This document shows positions 8,542-18,764 of a DNA stretch of 64,000 nt, piece by piece. The stretch comes from Synergistaceae bacterium. Its GTDB lineage: Bacteria; Synergistota; Synergistia; Synergistales; Aminobacteriaceae. Location of the stretch: positions 47,843 through 111,842 of the forward strand of contig JAISLU010000071.1 in assembly GCA_031277095.1 (NCBI GenBank). Direction: 5' to 3'. Every line of letters begins with the position of its first letter. Positions within the stretch are counted from its first letter, which is position 1. Made by a program: the position numbers and the translations under genes. The notes under the pieces were generated by a model. The model was not told the DNA's origin. It made no database searches and was given only the letters and a program-made list of their open reading frames with translations.

Positions 8542-9828
8542 ATGAAGATTCTGCATACGTCGGACTGGCACCTGGGACGCACCCTTTACGGCAGAAAGCG
8601 CACCGCTGAGTTCGAGGCGTTTCTGGAATGGCTGCTGGCGGTGCTGAGAGAGCAGAAAATCGACGTTCTGCTTGTGGCGGGGGATATTTTCGACACCATC
8701 GCCCCCCCCAACCGCGCGCAGCAGCTTTATTACCGTTTTTTGTGCCGGGCATCGGAATCTGGCTGCCGTCACGCGGTGATCGTGGGCGGCAACCACGACT
8801 CCCCCTCTTTTCTGGACGCGCCCAAAGAGCTTTTGAGCTTCCTGGACGTACACGTGGTGGGGGCCGTCCCGGAAAAAATCGAGGAAGAACTTCTGATTCT
8901 TCGGGGCTCCGACGGTCTTCCGGAGTTGCTGGTCTGCGCGGTGCCTTATCTGCGGGACAAAGACGTCCGCATTTTCTCGGCGAACGAAAGCCTCGACGAC
9001 AAAGAGCGCAGCTTGACGACGGGAATCGAGGGGCACTATGGCGAAATCGGGCGTTTGGCCGTGGAAAGGCTGGCGCAGTTGAGGGACTCGGGGGAGGTGG
9101 GGGCAAACAAACACGTCCCCATCGTCGCCACGGGGCATCTTTTTGCCGCCAGCGGCCAAACGGTGGAAGGCGACGGCGTCCGGGACCTGTACGTGGGGTC
9201 TCTGGGCTGCGTGGACGTGAAGCGATTCCCCCCCTGTTTCGACTATCTCGCCCTGGGACACCTCCACTCCCCTCAGAAAATAGGAGAGACCGCGCGTTAC
9301 AGCGGCTCCCCCTTGCCCATGAACGCAAAAGAGGCGGAACAGGGAAGAAAAAGCGTTTTGGTGATCGATTTCGATGCGATAGATTTTAATGCGGGAGCAA
9401 AAATACCTGAGACAAAAATAGGTGACGCCCAAAAGCCCTCGATAACTGAGCTGGCGGTTCCGCTCTTTCAGGAGCTGGCGATCATCGAAGGGGATATGGA
9501 ATTTTTGGAATCCCGTTTGGTAGAATTACGTGAGCGCGAGAGCAGCGCCTGGCTGGAAATCATCTACACAGGAGAGACTTTCGTTCCGGACCTGCGGGAG
9601 CGTTTGAGGGCGCTGACCGCCGGCTCGGGGCTGGAGATCCTTCGGGTGAAGGACGCGCGGGCCCTCAAGGACGTTCCTGGGGCTTGGGGCGTGGGGGAGA
9701 TGCTGGACGAATTGGACGTTTCGGATGTGTTTTTGCGCTGCCTGGATGTTCGGAAAGTTCCCGACGAAGCGCGAGCCGAACTGTTGAACGCTTACCGCGA
9801 GGTCCTGGCCTCGTTACAGGAGATGTGA
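8542..9828 (+). CDS. sbcD: Exonuclease subunit SbcD
   Basis: MKILHTSDWHLGRTLYGRKRT...LVAGDIFDTIAPPNRA...VGGNHDSPSFL...YLALGHLHSPQ. Confidence 0.95.
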   Translation: MKILHTSDWHLGRTLYGRKRTAEFEAFLEWLLAVLREQKIDVLLVAGDIFDTIAPPNRAQQLYYRFLCRASESGCRHAVIVGGNHDSPSFLDAPKELLSFLDVHVVGAVPEKIEEELLILRGSDGLPELLVCAVPYLRDKDVRIFSANESLDDKERSLTTGIEGHYGEIGRLAVERLAQLRDSGEVGANKHVPIVATGHLFAASGQTVEGDGVRDLYVGSLGCVDVKRFPPCFDYLALGHLHSPQKIGETARYSGSPLPMNAKEAEQGRKSVLVIDFDAIDFNAGAKIPETKIGDAQKPSITELAVPLFQELAIIEGDMEFLESRLVELRERESSAWLEIIYTGETFVPDLRERLRALTAGSGLEILRVKDARALKDVPGAWGVGEMLDELDVSDVFLRCLDVRKVPDEARAELLNAYREVLASLQEM

Positions 9829-9829
9829 A

Positions 9830-12800
9830 ATGCGCATACTCAACGTTCGTTTCAAAAACCTCAACTCCCTTGCCGGGGAGTGGAAAATAGATTTTACGAA
9901 CCCCGCCTACGCCTCCGACGGGATTTTTGCCATAACGGGCCCCACGGGGGCGGGCAAAACCACCATTCTGGACGCGATATGTCTGGCGCTTTACGGTCGG
10001 ACGCCGCGTCTGAAAGACGTGACTCAAAACACCAACGAGGTCATGTCCCGCCAAACCGGCGAGTGTTTTGCCGAGATTCTCTTCGAGACGGGCCTCGCAA
10101 CGAATACCAGCGGTCTAAATGGCTTAAATAGCTTAAATTATAAAGGCTCCCGAGACGGGTTCAAGAGGTACAGCGTCTTTTGGGGGCAGCACCGCGCCCG
10201 CAGAAGCCCCCAGGGCGCCCTGCAACAGCCTCGGCACGAGATCGCGGACGCCGAGACGGGGGAGATCCTGGAGACCCGCCAGCGCGATACCGCCGAAAAA
10301 ATTAAGGAGGTGACCGGGCTCACCTTCGACCAATTCGTCCGCTCCATTCTGCTGGCGCAGGGAAGTTTTTCCGCGTTTCTCCAGAGCGAGCCCGGGGAGC
10401 GATCTCCCATCCTGGAGCAAATTACGGGGACGGAGATCTACAGCCAAATTTCCATGCGGGTGCATGAAATCCGCGCCGCCGAACGCGCGGCCCTCGCCGC
10501 TCTGGAGGCCGAGACGTCGAGCTTCAAGATCCTGGAGCCGGAAGAAAGAGATGAACTGGAGTCTCAACTGGAGTTCCAGCTCCGGGAGGAGATCGAGTCG
10601 GAAAAAATTCTGGAGCAGTGCAGCGCCGAGCTCGACTGGCTGGAGAACATGGCGGCGCTTCAGAAGGAGCTGGACGCCCTGGAGGACCGGCGGCGGGACC
10701 TGACCCGGCGGCAGGAGGGGTTCGAGCCGGAGCGCCAGCGATTGGAGCGGGCCCAGCAGGCCCTGGAGTTCGGCAGCGCCCACGCCGCGCTGGTCATGCT
10801 GCGAAAAGAGCAGGAGTCGGAAAAACGCGCGCTTTTGGAGTGCCAGGCAAAACTGCCGGAGCTGGAGGCCGACGTCCGGCGCTCGGAAGAGTCCCTGCAG
10901 CTGGCCGTCTCCCTTCACATGGAAAAACAGGCGGAACAAAAGAACGTTCTGGACCTTTTACGTAAAATTCGGGAACTGGACCTCAAAGAGAAAGAAAAAG
11001 AAGCCCCGATCCAGGAGATCCAGGCCGCCGTCAAAGAGCTGACGGAGAGGGCCGAGGTGTTCCGCGCCCGATTGAACAAAGAACAATCCCGATTCGAAAC
11101 CGCCCAGATCCGCGCCAGGGACATCCGAAAATTTCTGCAGGACAACGTCTCCGACGAAAGATTGGTGGAGCAGTTGACGGGGATACGGACCCGTTTCGAC
11201 GCTCTGTGCGCGCTGCTGGAAAAACGGCAGAGTTCGGACAAAGAGCGCGTCGTGGCCGAGAGCCGCCGCCAGGAGGCGCAAAACCGGCTGAGCGGGCAAA
11301 GCGTTCTCTACGAAACGGCAAAGTCGAAGTTTGCGGCCAGCGAGGACGCCCTCCGAAAACAAAAAGCTGCCTTGAACGAAATCCTCGGAAAACGCACCAT
11401 AGGGGAGTGGCGGGAGGAGCGGGAGGCACTGGTCGAGGGGAAAATGAAACAAGGCCAGGCCGAAGAAGTGCTCAGGCGCCGTGCCGAGACCCTGGAGGCG
11501 CGGGAAAAGGCGAAAACGCGGCTCGCCGCCCTCGAATCCTCTCGAAAAGAATGGCAGCAGCGCATCGCCGAGCAGAGGGGCAAGATACTGAACACGGAAA
11601 AGGAAGTTCAGTACCTGGAGGTACAGACGGAGCTGGTTCAGCGCATCAAAGATTTGGAGGAGGCCAGAGGTCGGCTCCAGGACGGAGAGCCTTGTCCTTT
11701 GTGCGGATCCAGAGAGCATCCCTACGCCTCGGGCAACATCCCCCAGTCGGACGAGGTGCGGCTGGCCCTGCGTCAGATGAAAGACGAGCTGGCGAGGGAG
11801 AACGATACCCTTTCGGCCCTGCAGATCAAAAACGCCCAGATTGATCAGGAAATACTTCAGGTCCAGGACGAAGACGCGCGCCTTCTATCCAACCTCCAGG
11901 ACCTGGAGAGCCGGCTGGCCCAGGATTTGTCGGCGCTGCAGATGGTGCTGCAGATGGACGGCGATCCCCTGGCGGCCATTGTGCGGCTGCGGCAGAAAAC
12001 GGAAGAAATCCTGCAAAAAACTCGCCTGACCGTGGAACGCGCGGAAAAACTGGAGAAAGAACACACTTTGGCCCGGGAGGAACTGGAGAGAAACAAGGAA
12101 GAACGGGACCAATTGGCCCGCTCTCAGCAGGAGGCGGAGTTCGTCAAGGAAACCGCGGCCCGGGAGTGGGAGCGTTTGGTGCAGGAGATTCGCCTTCAGG
12201 ACGAGGAGCTGAAAAACATCCGCGTCGACTTGGTCCATCAGGTGGCCCCCTTCGGCTTCAAAAACCTTCCCGACGAACGGCCGGAACAGGTTTTGGAGTC
12301 CCTGGAGGCCCGGTCGCAAAAGTGGCAGGAATACCACCGGTCCCGGACGGAACTCGAAAAAGAACTTTCCGTGCAGGAGCGGGACCTGCACCACATGCGC
12401 ACCGATCTGGACAAGACGAACCTGGAATTGAAGGAAAAAACGGAGGCGGCGAAGAAACTGCGCTCCGAAAAAGACTCCCTCAGGCAGCAGCGGGTCAGCC
12501 TCTTCGGAGAGAAGGACCCGGACGCGGAAGAAGCGGCCCAGGCCGCGCTGGTGGAGGCCGCTCGGAAACAGGTGGACGCGAAACGCGACGAGCGGGAGGC
12601 CGTGCTTCAGGAGTTTTCGAATATGCGTTCCCGCATGGAAGAACTGGGAAAATCCATTCACATCCGATCCGACAGCCTGCAAAAGGCGGATATTTCCTTC
12701 AAGAAACAGCTCGTCGCCAGTGACTTCAGGAATGAAGACGCCTATCTCTCGGCCTGTCTGCCCGAGGCGGAACGCAGGGTATTGCAGGAACGGGCCCAAT

Positions 12801-13576
12801 CCCTTGCCGTGGAGCGGGCGGAGCTGGACGCCAGGCAGATGGACAAAAAATTCGGGCTGGAAGAACTTCGCCGCCGGCACCTGACGGACAGTTCACTGGA
12901 GGAAACGAGGGAGCGAAAGGCCCAGAGCTCCGCCCGGGTGAAAGAACTGCAGCAGTCGATCGGGGCTCTTCGCGGGCGTCTGAAGAGCGAGGAGGATTTC
13001 GCCCTGAAAAAACGGGAGCGCATGGCGGCCCTGGAAAAACAAAAGAGCGAATGCCACCGGTGGGAGAAATTGCACGAACTGATCGGCTCCGCCGACGGGC
13101 AAAAATACCGCAACTTCGCGCAAAGCCTGACTTTCGAGATGGTCATACGGCACGCGAACCAGCAGCTCCAAAAGATGATGGACCGCTATTTCCTCACCTG
13201 CGACGAAGAACAGGTTCTGGGGCTGAAAGTCGTGGACAACTATCAGGCCGGCGAGATCCGATCCGCCAAAAACCTTTCGGGGGGCGAAAGTTTCATCGTC
13301 AGCCTCGCTCTGGCGCTGGGCCTTTCCCAGATAGCCAGCCAGAAAGTGCGGGTCGACTCCCTTTTCCTGGACGAGGGTTTCGGCACCTTGGACGAAGAGG
13401 CCCTGGACACGGCTCTCTCCACTCTGACCAGCCTGCGGCAGGAGGGCAAGCTGATCGGCGTCATTTCTCACGTGGAGGCCCTGAAAGAGCGCATCGCCAC
13501 CCAGATCGAGGTCATCCCCCTGGGAGATGGACGCAGCATCATCCGAGCCCCCGGCTGCGTAGGCCCTCTGGAATAA
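9830..13576 (+). CDS. sbcC: Exonuclease subunit SbcC (SMC-like ATPase)
   Basis: MRILNVRFKNLNSLAGEWKIDFT...GPTGAGKTTILDAICLALYGRTPRL; CPLCGSREHPY zinc hook; NLSGGESFIVSLALALGLSQ, FLDEGFGTLDEEALDTALSTL. Confidence 0.95.
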   Translation: MRILNVRFKNLNSLAGEWKIDFTNPAYASDGIFAITGPTGAGKTTILDAICLALYGRTPRLKDVTQNTNEVMSRQTGECFAEILFETGLATNTSGLNGLNSLNYKGSRDGFKRYSVFWGQHRARRSPQGALQQPRHEIADAETGEILETRQRDTAEKIKEVTGLTFDQFVRSILLAQGSFSAFLQSEPGERSPILEQITGTEIYSQISMRVHEIRAAERAALAALEAETSSFKILEPEERDELESQLEFQLREEIESEKILEQCSAELDWLENMAALQKELDALEDRRRDLTRRQEGFEPERQRLERAQQALEFGSAHAALVMLRKEQESEKRALLECQAKLPELEADVRRSEESLQLAVSLHMEKQAEQKNVLDLLRKIRELDLKEKEKEAPIQEIQAAVKELTERAEVFRARLNKEQSRFETAQIRARDIRKFLQDNVSDERLVEQLTGIRTRFDALCALLEKRQSSDKERVVAESRRQEAQNRLSGQSVLYETAKSKFAASEDALRKQKAALNEILGKRTIGEWREEREALVEGKMKQGQAEEVLRRRAETLEAREKAKTRLAALESSRKEWQQRIAEQRGKILNTEKEVQYLEVQTELVQRIKDLEEARGRLQDGEPCPLCGSREHPYASGNIPQSDEVRLALRQMKDELARENDTLSALQIKNAQIDQEILQVQDEDARLLSNLQDLESRLAQDLSALQMVLQMDGDPLAAIVRLRQKTEEILQKTRLTVERAEKLEKEHTLAREELERNKEERDQLARSQQEAEFVKETAAREWERLVQEIRLQDEELKNIRVDLVHQVAPFGFKNLPDERPEQVLESLEARSQKWQEYHRSRTELEKELSVQERDLHHMRTDLDKTNLELKEKTEAAKKLRSEKDSLRQQRVSLFGEKDPDAEEAAQAALVEAARKQVDAKRDEREAVLQEFSNMRSRMEELGKSIHIRSDSLQKADISFKKQLVASDFRNEDAYLSACLPEAERRVLQERAQSLAVERAELDARQMDKKFGLEELRRRHLTDSSLEETRERKAQSSARVKELQQSIGALRGRLKSEEDFALKKRERMAALEKQKSECHRWEKLHELIGSADGQKYRNFAQSLTFEMVIRHANQQLQKMMDRYFLTCDEEQVLGLKVVDNYQAGEIRSAKNLSGGESFIVSLALALGLSQIASQKVRVDSLFLDEGFGTLDEEALDTALSTLTSLRQEGKLIGVISHVEALKERIATQIEVIPLGDGRSIIRAPGCVGPLE

Positions 13577-13597
13577 CGAGGGCAAGAAAATGGGGTC

Positions 13598-13667
13598 AGG
13601 GGACTAAGTCCCCTGAGACGAGTCTCCTGAGACGAGTCTCCTGCGGGGTGTGGGGTGGCGCCCCACG
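13598..13667. repeat. Compound palindromic/direct-repeat intergenic element
   Basis: 17 bp near-perfect palindrome AGGGGACTAAGTCCCCT (13598-13614), perfect 14 bp tandem duplication GAGACGAGTCTCCT (13615-13642), then GTGGGGTGGCGCCCCAC palindrome. Confidence 0.85.
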
Positions 13668-13803
13668 ATCTTCGTTCGAGCTGCTTGCTTGGGTTAGATT
13701 TAGATTGGATATTGGAGAGGAAAAGCGGGAAGCGTCTTATAAAGTATCCTATAATGTGGGAAAGACCTTTGCTCTTATTCTTAAAAATCAATGAATTTAT
13801 GAG

Positions 13804-14601
13804 GTGATTTTTTTGTCGGGACAGTCCAAGTGGGCAAACATCAAACACAGAAAGGCGGCTCAAGACGCCAAACGCGGCAACCTTTTCCAGAAGCTGGTGC
13901 GGGCGGTGATCGTCGCGGCCAAGGAGGGGGGCGGGGACCCCTCCATGAACATGCGATTGAAAACCGCCATCGAACGGGCCAAGGCCGTCAGCGTACCCAT
14001 CGAGAATATCACGCGGGGAATCAAGCGGGGGACCGGTGAAATCGAGGGCGCGTCCTACGAAGAACTGACCTACGAAGCCTATGGGCCCAGCGGAATCGCC
14101 CTTTTGATCGAGGTAATGACCGACAACCGCAATCGAACCACGCCCGAGATCCGGGCGCTCCTCACACGAAACGGCGGGCAGATGGGCGACGCGGGCAGCG
14201 TGGGCTGGATGTTCGAGCGCAAGGGCGTTATTGAAGTCAAAAACGAAATAAAAAGTGAAGTCAAAGGCGGGGCCAAGGGTCAGAGTTTGGACGAGGACGC
14301 TCTGATGTCCTGCGGACTGGAGGCGGGCATGACCGATATGGAGCCCTCCGACGAGGGCTACACCCTCTACTGCGAGCCCACCGACCTTCACGCCCTGCAG
14401 GCGGCTCTCGAAAAGGCGAAATACGTGGTGGAGAGCGCCGAGACCCCCATGGTCCCCAAAAACCTCGTGGAGATCTCCGACGTGGAGGCCGCCCGCAAAA
14501 TTTTCCGTCTCATCGACGTCCTGGAAGAACACGACGACACCCAAAACGTCTACTCCAACTTCGACGTTCCTGACGACGTTGCCGCCCAGCTTGAAGAATA
14601 A
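13804..14601 (+). CDS. YebC/PmpR family transcriptional/translation regulator
   Basis: SGQSKWANIKHRKAAQDAKRGNLFQKLVR...YEAYGPSGIALLIEVMTDNRNRT. Confidence 0.93.
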   Translation: MIFLSGQSKWANIKHRKAAQDAKRGNLFQKLVRAVIVAAKEGGGDPSMNMRLKTAIERAKAVSVPIENITRGIKRGTGEIEGASYEELTYEAYGPSGIALLIEVMTDNRNRTTPEIRALLTRNGGQMGDAGSVGWMFERKGVIEVKNEIKSEVKGGAKGQSLDEDALMSCGLEAGMTDMEPSDEGYTLYCEPTDLHALQAALEKAKYVVESAETPMVPKNLVEISDVEAARKIFRLIDVLEEHDDTQNVYSNFDVPDDVAAQLEE

Positions 14602-14664
14602 CCAGAGCAAGTTCTGCGGAACTCGTTCTGCAAGCTCTGAAAAAAGCATGGGGGGATAAAGAGG

Positions 14665-15195
14665 GTGCAGACCGGTAAAACACAGGCAGCGCCTGGACTT
14701 GTTTGCCTGGGGGTCGATCCGGGTCTGGCACGTTTGGGATATGGGTTGGTGAGGCAGTCGGGCTCGGTTGTTCGCGCAATCGCGTTCGGTTGCATAGAGA
14801 CGAATCCCGATATGGCTTTTACGCAGCGTCTTTTGCGCCTGTACCAAGCCCTCGGGGAGCAGCTGGAAAACTGCTCCCCCGATTTTATGTGTGTGGAGCG
14901 GCTTTTTTTCGGGCGCAACATCACGACGGCGGAGTTCGTCTGGCAGGCGCGGGGTGTGGTGATGCTGTTGGCCGCCCAAAGGGGACTCGACGTCCTGGAG
15001 CCCAAGCCCAACCAGGTGAAAATGGCCGTTTGCGGGACGGGAAGCGCCGACAAAACGCAAGTTCAGAAGATGGTGCAGCGGCTTCTGGCGCTGGAGGTTT
15101 TGCCGCGGCCGGACGACGCCGCCGACGCTTTGGCCGTGGCTCTGACGGGTTTGGCGTATTACAGACACGAACAAAAAACGGGACAGCATGTCTGA
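14665..15195 (+). CDS. ruvC: Crossover junction endodeoxyribonuclease RuvC
   Basis: VCLGVDPGLARLGYGLV...VERLFFGRNITTAEFVWQARGVVMLLAAQRGL...DDAADALAVALT. Confidence 0.93.
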   Translation: MQTGKTQAAPGLVCLGVDPGLARLGYGLVRQSGSVVRAIAFGCIETNPDMAFTQRLLRLYQALGEQLENCSPDFMCVERLFFGRNITTAEFVWQARGVVMLLAAQRGLDVLEPKPNQVKMAVCGTGSADKTQVQKMVQRLLALEVLPRPDDAADALAVALTGLAYYRHEQKTGQHV

Positions 15196-15210
15196 AGGAG
15201 TCGATGGCGC

Positions 15211-15813
15211 ATGATTCGCTCTCTTTGCGGCGAAGTGCTTTCCGTGACGGAAACCTCCGCGGTTCTGGACGTGGGAGGCTTGGGGTTCGACGTTCTGTGT
15301 TCCCGGGGGGCCCTCGCCCTTTGCCTTCCCGGGGAACGGGCGCGTCTCACGGCTTATTTGCAGATCTCGGAGGCGGGGGTCGCCCTGTTCGGGTTCGCGA
15401 ACGAGACGGAGCGGGAAATTTTTCTGAAGATCACCGCAATCAAGGGGATCGGGGGCCGCACGGGAATGACGATCTTGAGCGTGCTGTCCGCCGACGAAAT
15501 CGTCCGCGCCGTCTCTTTGTCCGACGTCAACGCCTTTGTGCGCGTCCCGGGCGTGGGGCGCAAAACGGCGGAGCGGATTTGTTTCGAGCTGAAAAACAGC
15601 CTTCCCAAGGAATTCGCCTCTATGGCCGGCGCTCCTTCTCCCCCGAGCCGGGTGGCGGACACGGTGGGGGACGCGCTGCGGTCTTTGGGGTTCGGGCAGG
15701 GGGACGTGGTGGGCGCCCTGAGCGTGGTGCGCGCGGCTCTGGGCGGGGACTTCGACAAGCTGAACGAGGAAAGCCTCTTGAAGGCGGCGTTGAAAGAGTT
15801 GCAGCGCAAATGA
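15211..15813 (+). CDS. ruvA: Holliday junction branch migration protein RuvA
   Basis: MIRSLCGEVLSVTETSAVLDVGGLGFDV...ITAIKGIGGRTGMTILS...VPGVGRKTAERICFELK. Confidence 0.93.
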   Translation: MIRSLCGEVLSVTETSAVLDVGGLGFDVLCSRGALALCLPGERARLTAYLQISEAGVALFGFANETEREIFLKITAIKGIGGRTGMTILSVLSADEIVRAVSLSDVNAFVRVPGVGRKTAERICFELKNSLPKEFASMAGAPSPPSRVADTVGDALRSLGFGQGDVVGALSVVRAALGGDFDKLNEESLLKAALKELQRK

Positions 15814-15817
15814 CGGA

Positions 15818-15926
15818 TATAGTGAATGATAAAAAGCCTTGGGTAAAAAGTTAGAATAGCTAAAAAACAAGTCCATTGCGCTATTGAGCGCGTGTACATT
15901 TAACATTTTTAAGTTAAAGGACTATA
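15818..15926 (-). mobile_element. MITE-like dispersed repeat, copy between ruvA and ruvB
   Basis: Reverse complement shares ACGCGCTCAATAGCGCAATGGACTTGTTTTTTAGCTATTCTAACTTT...AGGCTTTTTATC-ATTCACTATA with the 23608 copy; ends TATAGTG...GACTATA. Confidence 0.7.
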
Positions 15927-15958
15927 CCCGAAAAGTCTTTTGAACGAGGAATCGATCG

Positions 15959-17020
15959 ATGCCGGAACATAAAAAATCAGATAACGAACCGAATCAGGAA
16001 GACCGCGTTTTTTCGCCCCCCCGGGACCCTGAGGACTTGTCCCTTCGCCCCGCCACCCTGGGGGAATTCATCGGGCAGGAAAAGGTGAGGGAGAAGCTCC
16101 AAATTTACATGCAGGCGGCGAAGGGCCGCAAGGAGCCCCTGGACCACGCTCTTTTCTACGGGCCGCCCGGCCTGGGCAAGACGACCCTGGCGGGCATTAT
16201 CGCCCGCGAGATGGGTGGCCAGCTCCGCACGACCACGGGGCCGGCGTTGGAGCGCGCCGGAGACCTGGCCGCCATCGTTTCCAACGTGGAAAACAACGAC
16301 GTTCTGTTCATCGACGAGATCCACCGCCTTCCCGCCCAGGTAGAGGAAATTCTCTATCCCGCAATGGAGGATTTTTCCCTGCACATTGTGGTGGGCAAAG
16401 GCCCGTTGGCCAAGACCATATGCCTTTCTCTGCCGCGCTTTACCCTTTGCGGGGCGACGACCCGCCTGGGGCTTTTGACGTCGCCCCTGCGGGCCCGCTT
16501 CGGCATTGTGGAGCAGCTCTCTCTTTACACGGACGAGGAGTTGACCCTCATTGTCCAGCGAGGCAGCCGGGCCTTCGGCGTGGAAATTCTGGAGGAGGCC
16601 GCGGTGGAAATCGCGAGGCGGTCGCGGGGGACGCCCCGGGTGGCTTTGCGTTTGCTGCGGCGGGTGCGGGACGTGGCGGCGGTGAAGGGAACGGGAGTCA
16701 TCACGGCCGAGATGGCGGACCGGGCACTGGACATGCTGGAAATAGACCTTCAAGGGCTGGATGAAAGCGACCGCCGTATTTTGAGCAAAATCATCGACTT
16801 TTTCGAGGGAGGCCCCGTGGGGCTGTCCACCATCGCCGCGGCGTTGAACGAGGACCCTCAGACCATCGAGGACATTTACGAACCCTACCTCATTCAAAAG
16901 GGTTTTTTGGAACGAACCCCCCGGGGCCGCAAAGTCACCGCGGGAGCCTATGGGTATCTGGGAAGAAAAATCCCCCCCGAGCCCGGAGAAACGCTGCCCC
17001 TGCCCTTGGAGGAAAAATAG
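15959..17020 (+). CDS. ruvB: Holliday junction branch migration ATPase RuvB
   Basis: [19 protein letters not shown]...[24 protein letters not shown]...[23 protein letters not shown]. Confidence 0.97.
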   Translation: MPEHKKSDNEPNQEDRVFSPPRDPEDLSLRPATLGEFIGQEKVREKLQIYMQAAKGRKEPLDHALFYGPPGLGKTTLAGIIAREMGGQLRTTTGPALERAGDLAAIVSNVENNDVLFIDEIHRLPAQVEEILYPAMEDFSLHIVVGKGPLAKTICLSLPRFTLCGATTRLGLLTSPLRARFGIVEQLSLYTDEELTLIVQRGSRAFGVEILEEAAVEIARRSRGTPRVALRLLRRVRDVAAVKGTGVITAEMADRALDMLEIDLQGLDESDRRILSKIIDFFEGGPVGLSTIAAALNEDPQTIEDIYEPYLIQKGFLERTPRGRKVTAGAYGYLGRKIPPEPGETLPLPLEEK

Positions 17021-17230
17021 AGAAACAGGTATGTGACCTGACGGGTCATGGCGAGCGTCGAACATGCTTAGTCTCTTTTACAGAATATGCAGTTCTGACA
17101 GGCATTTTCAGCCAAACACCTTTGACCTCTCCCATTTCCTATGCCAAACTGAAAAGTGAAAACTAGTTTTCAGGATATTTTTGTTACTGTACGTCATTTT
17201 TCAGCGTTTCCCATTTTTTCATTGTTTTCA

Positions 17231-17263
17231 TTCTTATATCCTTCTTATATCCTTCTTACATCC
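17231..17263. repeat. 11 bp tandem triplicate
   Basis: ttcttatatcc / ttcttatatcc / ttcttacatcc. Confidence 0.8.
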
Positions 17264-17307
17264 TCACATCGCCGCTCTGGATACGGAAGCCACTGGAATG
17301 AGTTGGC

Positions 17308-18615
17308 TTGAATGAGTCGGGTTTGGATGGGTCGGATTGGGGGGAGAACATGTTGAAATGGGGTGGGAGTAATTTGAATGGAGGAATTTTTATGTCAGAA
17401 GGAATGCAGGGAAGGGGCGCAAAAAGAATAGGGCTTCTTCCTCGATTGATCTTGGCCATTCTTGCCGGTATCCTCATTGGAACTTACGCTTCCGAATTTT
17501 TCGTTCGCCTGGTGATTACCCTCAGCGGAATTTTCGGCAACTTTTTGAGCTTCGTGATTCCCTTGATCATCATTGGGTTCGTGGCCCCGGGGATCGGAGA
17601 CCTGGGACGCGGCGCGGGGAAAATTTTGATCCTCACCGTGGTTATCGCCTACGCTTCCACGATTTTCGCGGGCAGCAGCGCTTTCTTCGTGGATTCTGCG
17701 ATTTTCCCCAAAATCGTGGAAACCGTGGCCCTCACGGTGGAAAATCCGGAAGAAGCCCTTCTGGCTCCCTTTTTTGTGGTGGAGATGCCGCCTTTGATGA
17801 GCGTCATGACGGCATTGCTTCTGGCCTTCGTTTTGGGGATAGGCATGTCCGCTATCGGCAGCAAGTCCCTTTCCGCCGGAATGCACGAAATCCAAAACAT
17901 CGTTGAAAAACTTCTTTCCGGCGTCATCATTCCGCTGCTGCCTCTTTTGATTTGCGGGACCTTCGCCAATATGACCTATGCGGGCCAAGTGCAGACGCTC
18001 CTCAAGACCTTCGTGAAAGTCTACTTGGTCATCATCGCGCTGCACTGCGCGGTGATTTTCATTCAATATTTCCTTGCCTGCGCCGTCGCCGCAAAAAACC
18101 CCTTCCGCAGCATCGCCACGATGTTCCCGGCCTACATGACAGCCATCGGGACGCAATCCTCCGCCGCAACCATTCCCGTAACGCTGCGCCAGACCAAGAA
18201 AAATGGGGTGCGCGAGGACGTCGCGGACTTTGTCGTTCCTCTTTGCGCCACCATTCACCTTTCAGGCAGCACGATCACCCTGACGAGCTGCTCGATAGCG
18301 GTGATGATGATGCACAATTTCCCAGTGACGTGGAACGCGATGTTTCCCTTTGTCCTGATGCTGGGCGTCGTCATGGTGGCGGCCCCCGGCGTTCCCGGAG
18401 GGGCTGTCATGGCCGCTCTCGGAATCCTGGAGAGTATGCTCCATTTTTCCCCCGACATGCTTTCTTTGATGATCGCCCTCTATCTGGCGCAAGACAGCTT
18501 CGGTACCGCCTGCAACGTCACCGGCGACGGCGCGATTGCGATATTGGTGGACAAGCTGACAGGGAAAAGCAAACCCGCAAATCCTGTAGATTCGGCAGCT
18601 CAGCCAAGTATTTAG
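17308..18615 (+). CDS. Dicarboxylate/amino acid:cation symporter (DAACS family)
   Basis: LILAILAGILIGTYA...FLSFVIPLIIIGFVAPGIGDLGR...AIGTQSSAATIPVTL...LSGSTITLT...CNVTGDGAIAILVDKL; start may lie at the ATG at 17392. Confidence 0.88.
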   Translation: MNESGLDGSDWGENMLKWGGSNLNGGIFMSEGMQGRGAKRIGLLPRLILAILAGILIGTYASEFFVRLVITLSGIFGNFLSFVIPLIIIGFVAPGIGDLGRGAGKILILTVVIAYASTIFAGSSAFFVDSAIFPKIVETVALTVENPEEALLAPFFVVEMPPLMSVMTALLLAFVLGIGMSAIGSKSLSAGMHEIQNIVEKLLSGVIIPLLPLLICGTFANMTYAGQVQTLLKTFVKVYLVIIALHCAVIFIQYFLACAVAAKNPFRSIATMFPAYMTAIGTQSSAATIPVTLRQTKKNGVREDVADFVVPLCATIHLSGSTITLTSCSIAVMMMHNFPVTWNAMFPFVLMLGVVMVAAPGVPGGAVMAALGILESMLHFSPDMLSLMIALYLAQDSFGTACNVTGDGAIAILVDKLTGKSKPANPVDSAAQPSI

Positions 18616-18764
18616 TATTTAATATTTAGCCGTGGAGATTTGATTCAGCCGCCCCGTAGTGGAAGTAAAAGTCAAGTATCCATAAAAGTGTGGAGTCGGC
18701 TGTTGCGGCCGGCTTCACCCACCCCATGTCCGTATTGTATCGCCAGATTGACCGCCGGGGGGGC

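Noticed and set aside
14602-14645. Imperfect palindrome CAGAGCAAGTTCTGCGGAACTCGTTCTGCAAGCTCTG as an intrinsic terminator of yebC
   Set aside because: No T-tract on the coding strand; could be a small palindrome but function not supportable.
13468-15906. 812 aa minus-strand ORF
   Set aside because: Antisense to yebC, ruvC and ruvA, which are unambiguous.
17021-17300. Possible ncRNA or tRNA in the gap after ruvB
   Set aside because: No cloverleaf or recognised riboswitch core could be read; left unannotated.
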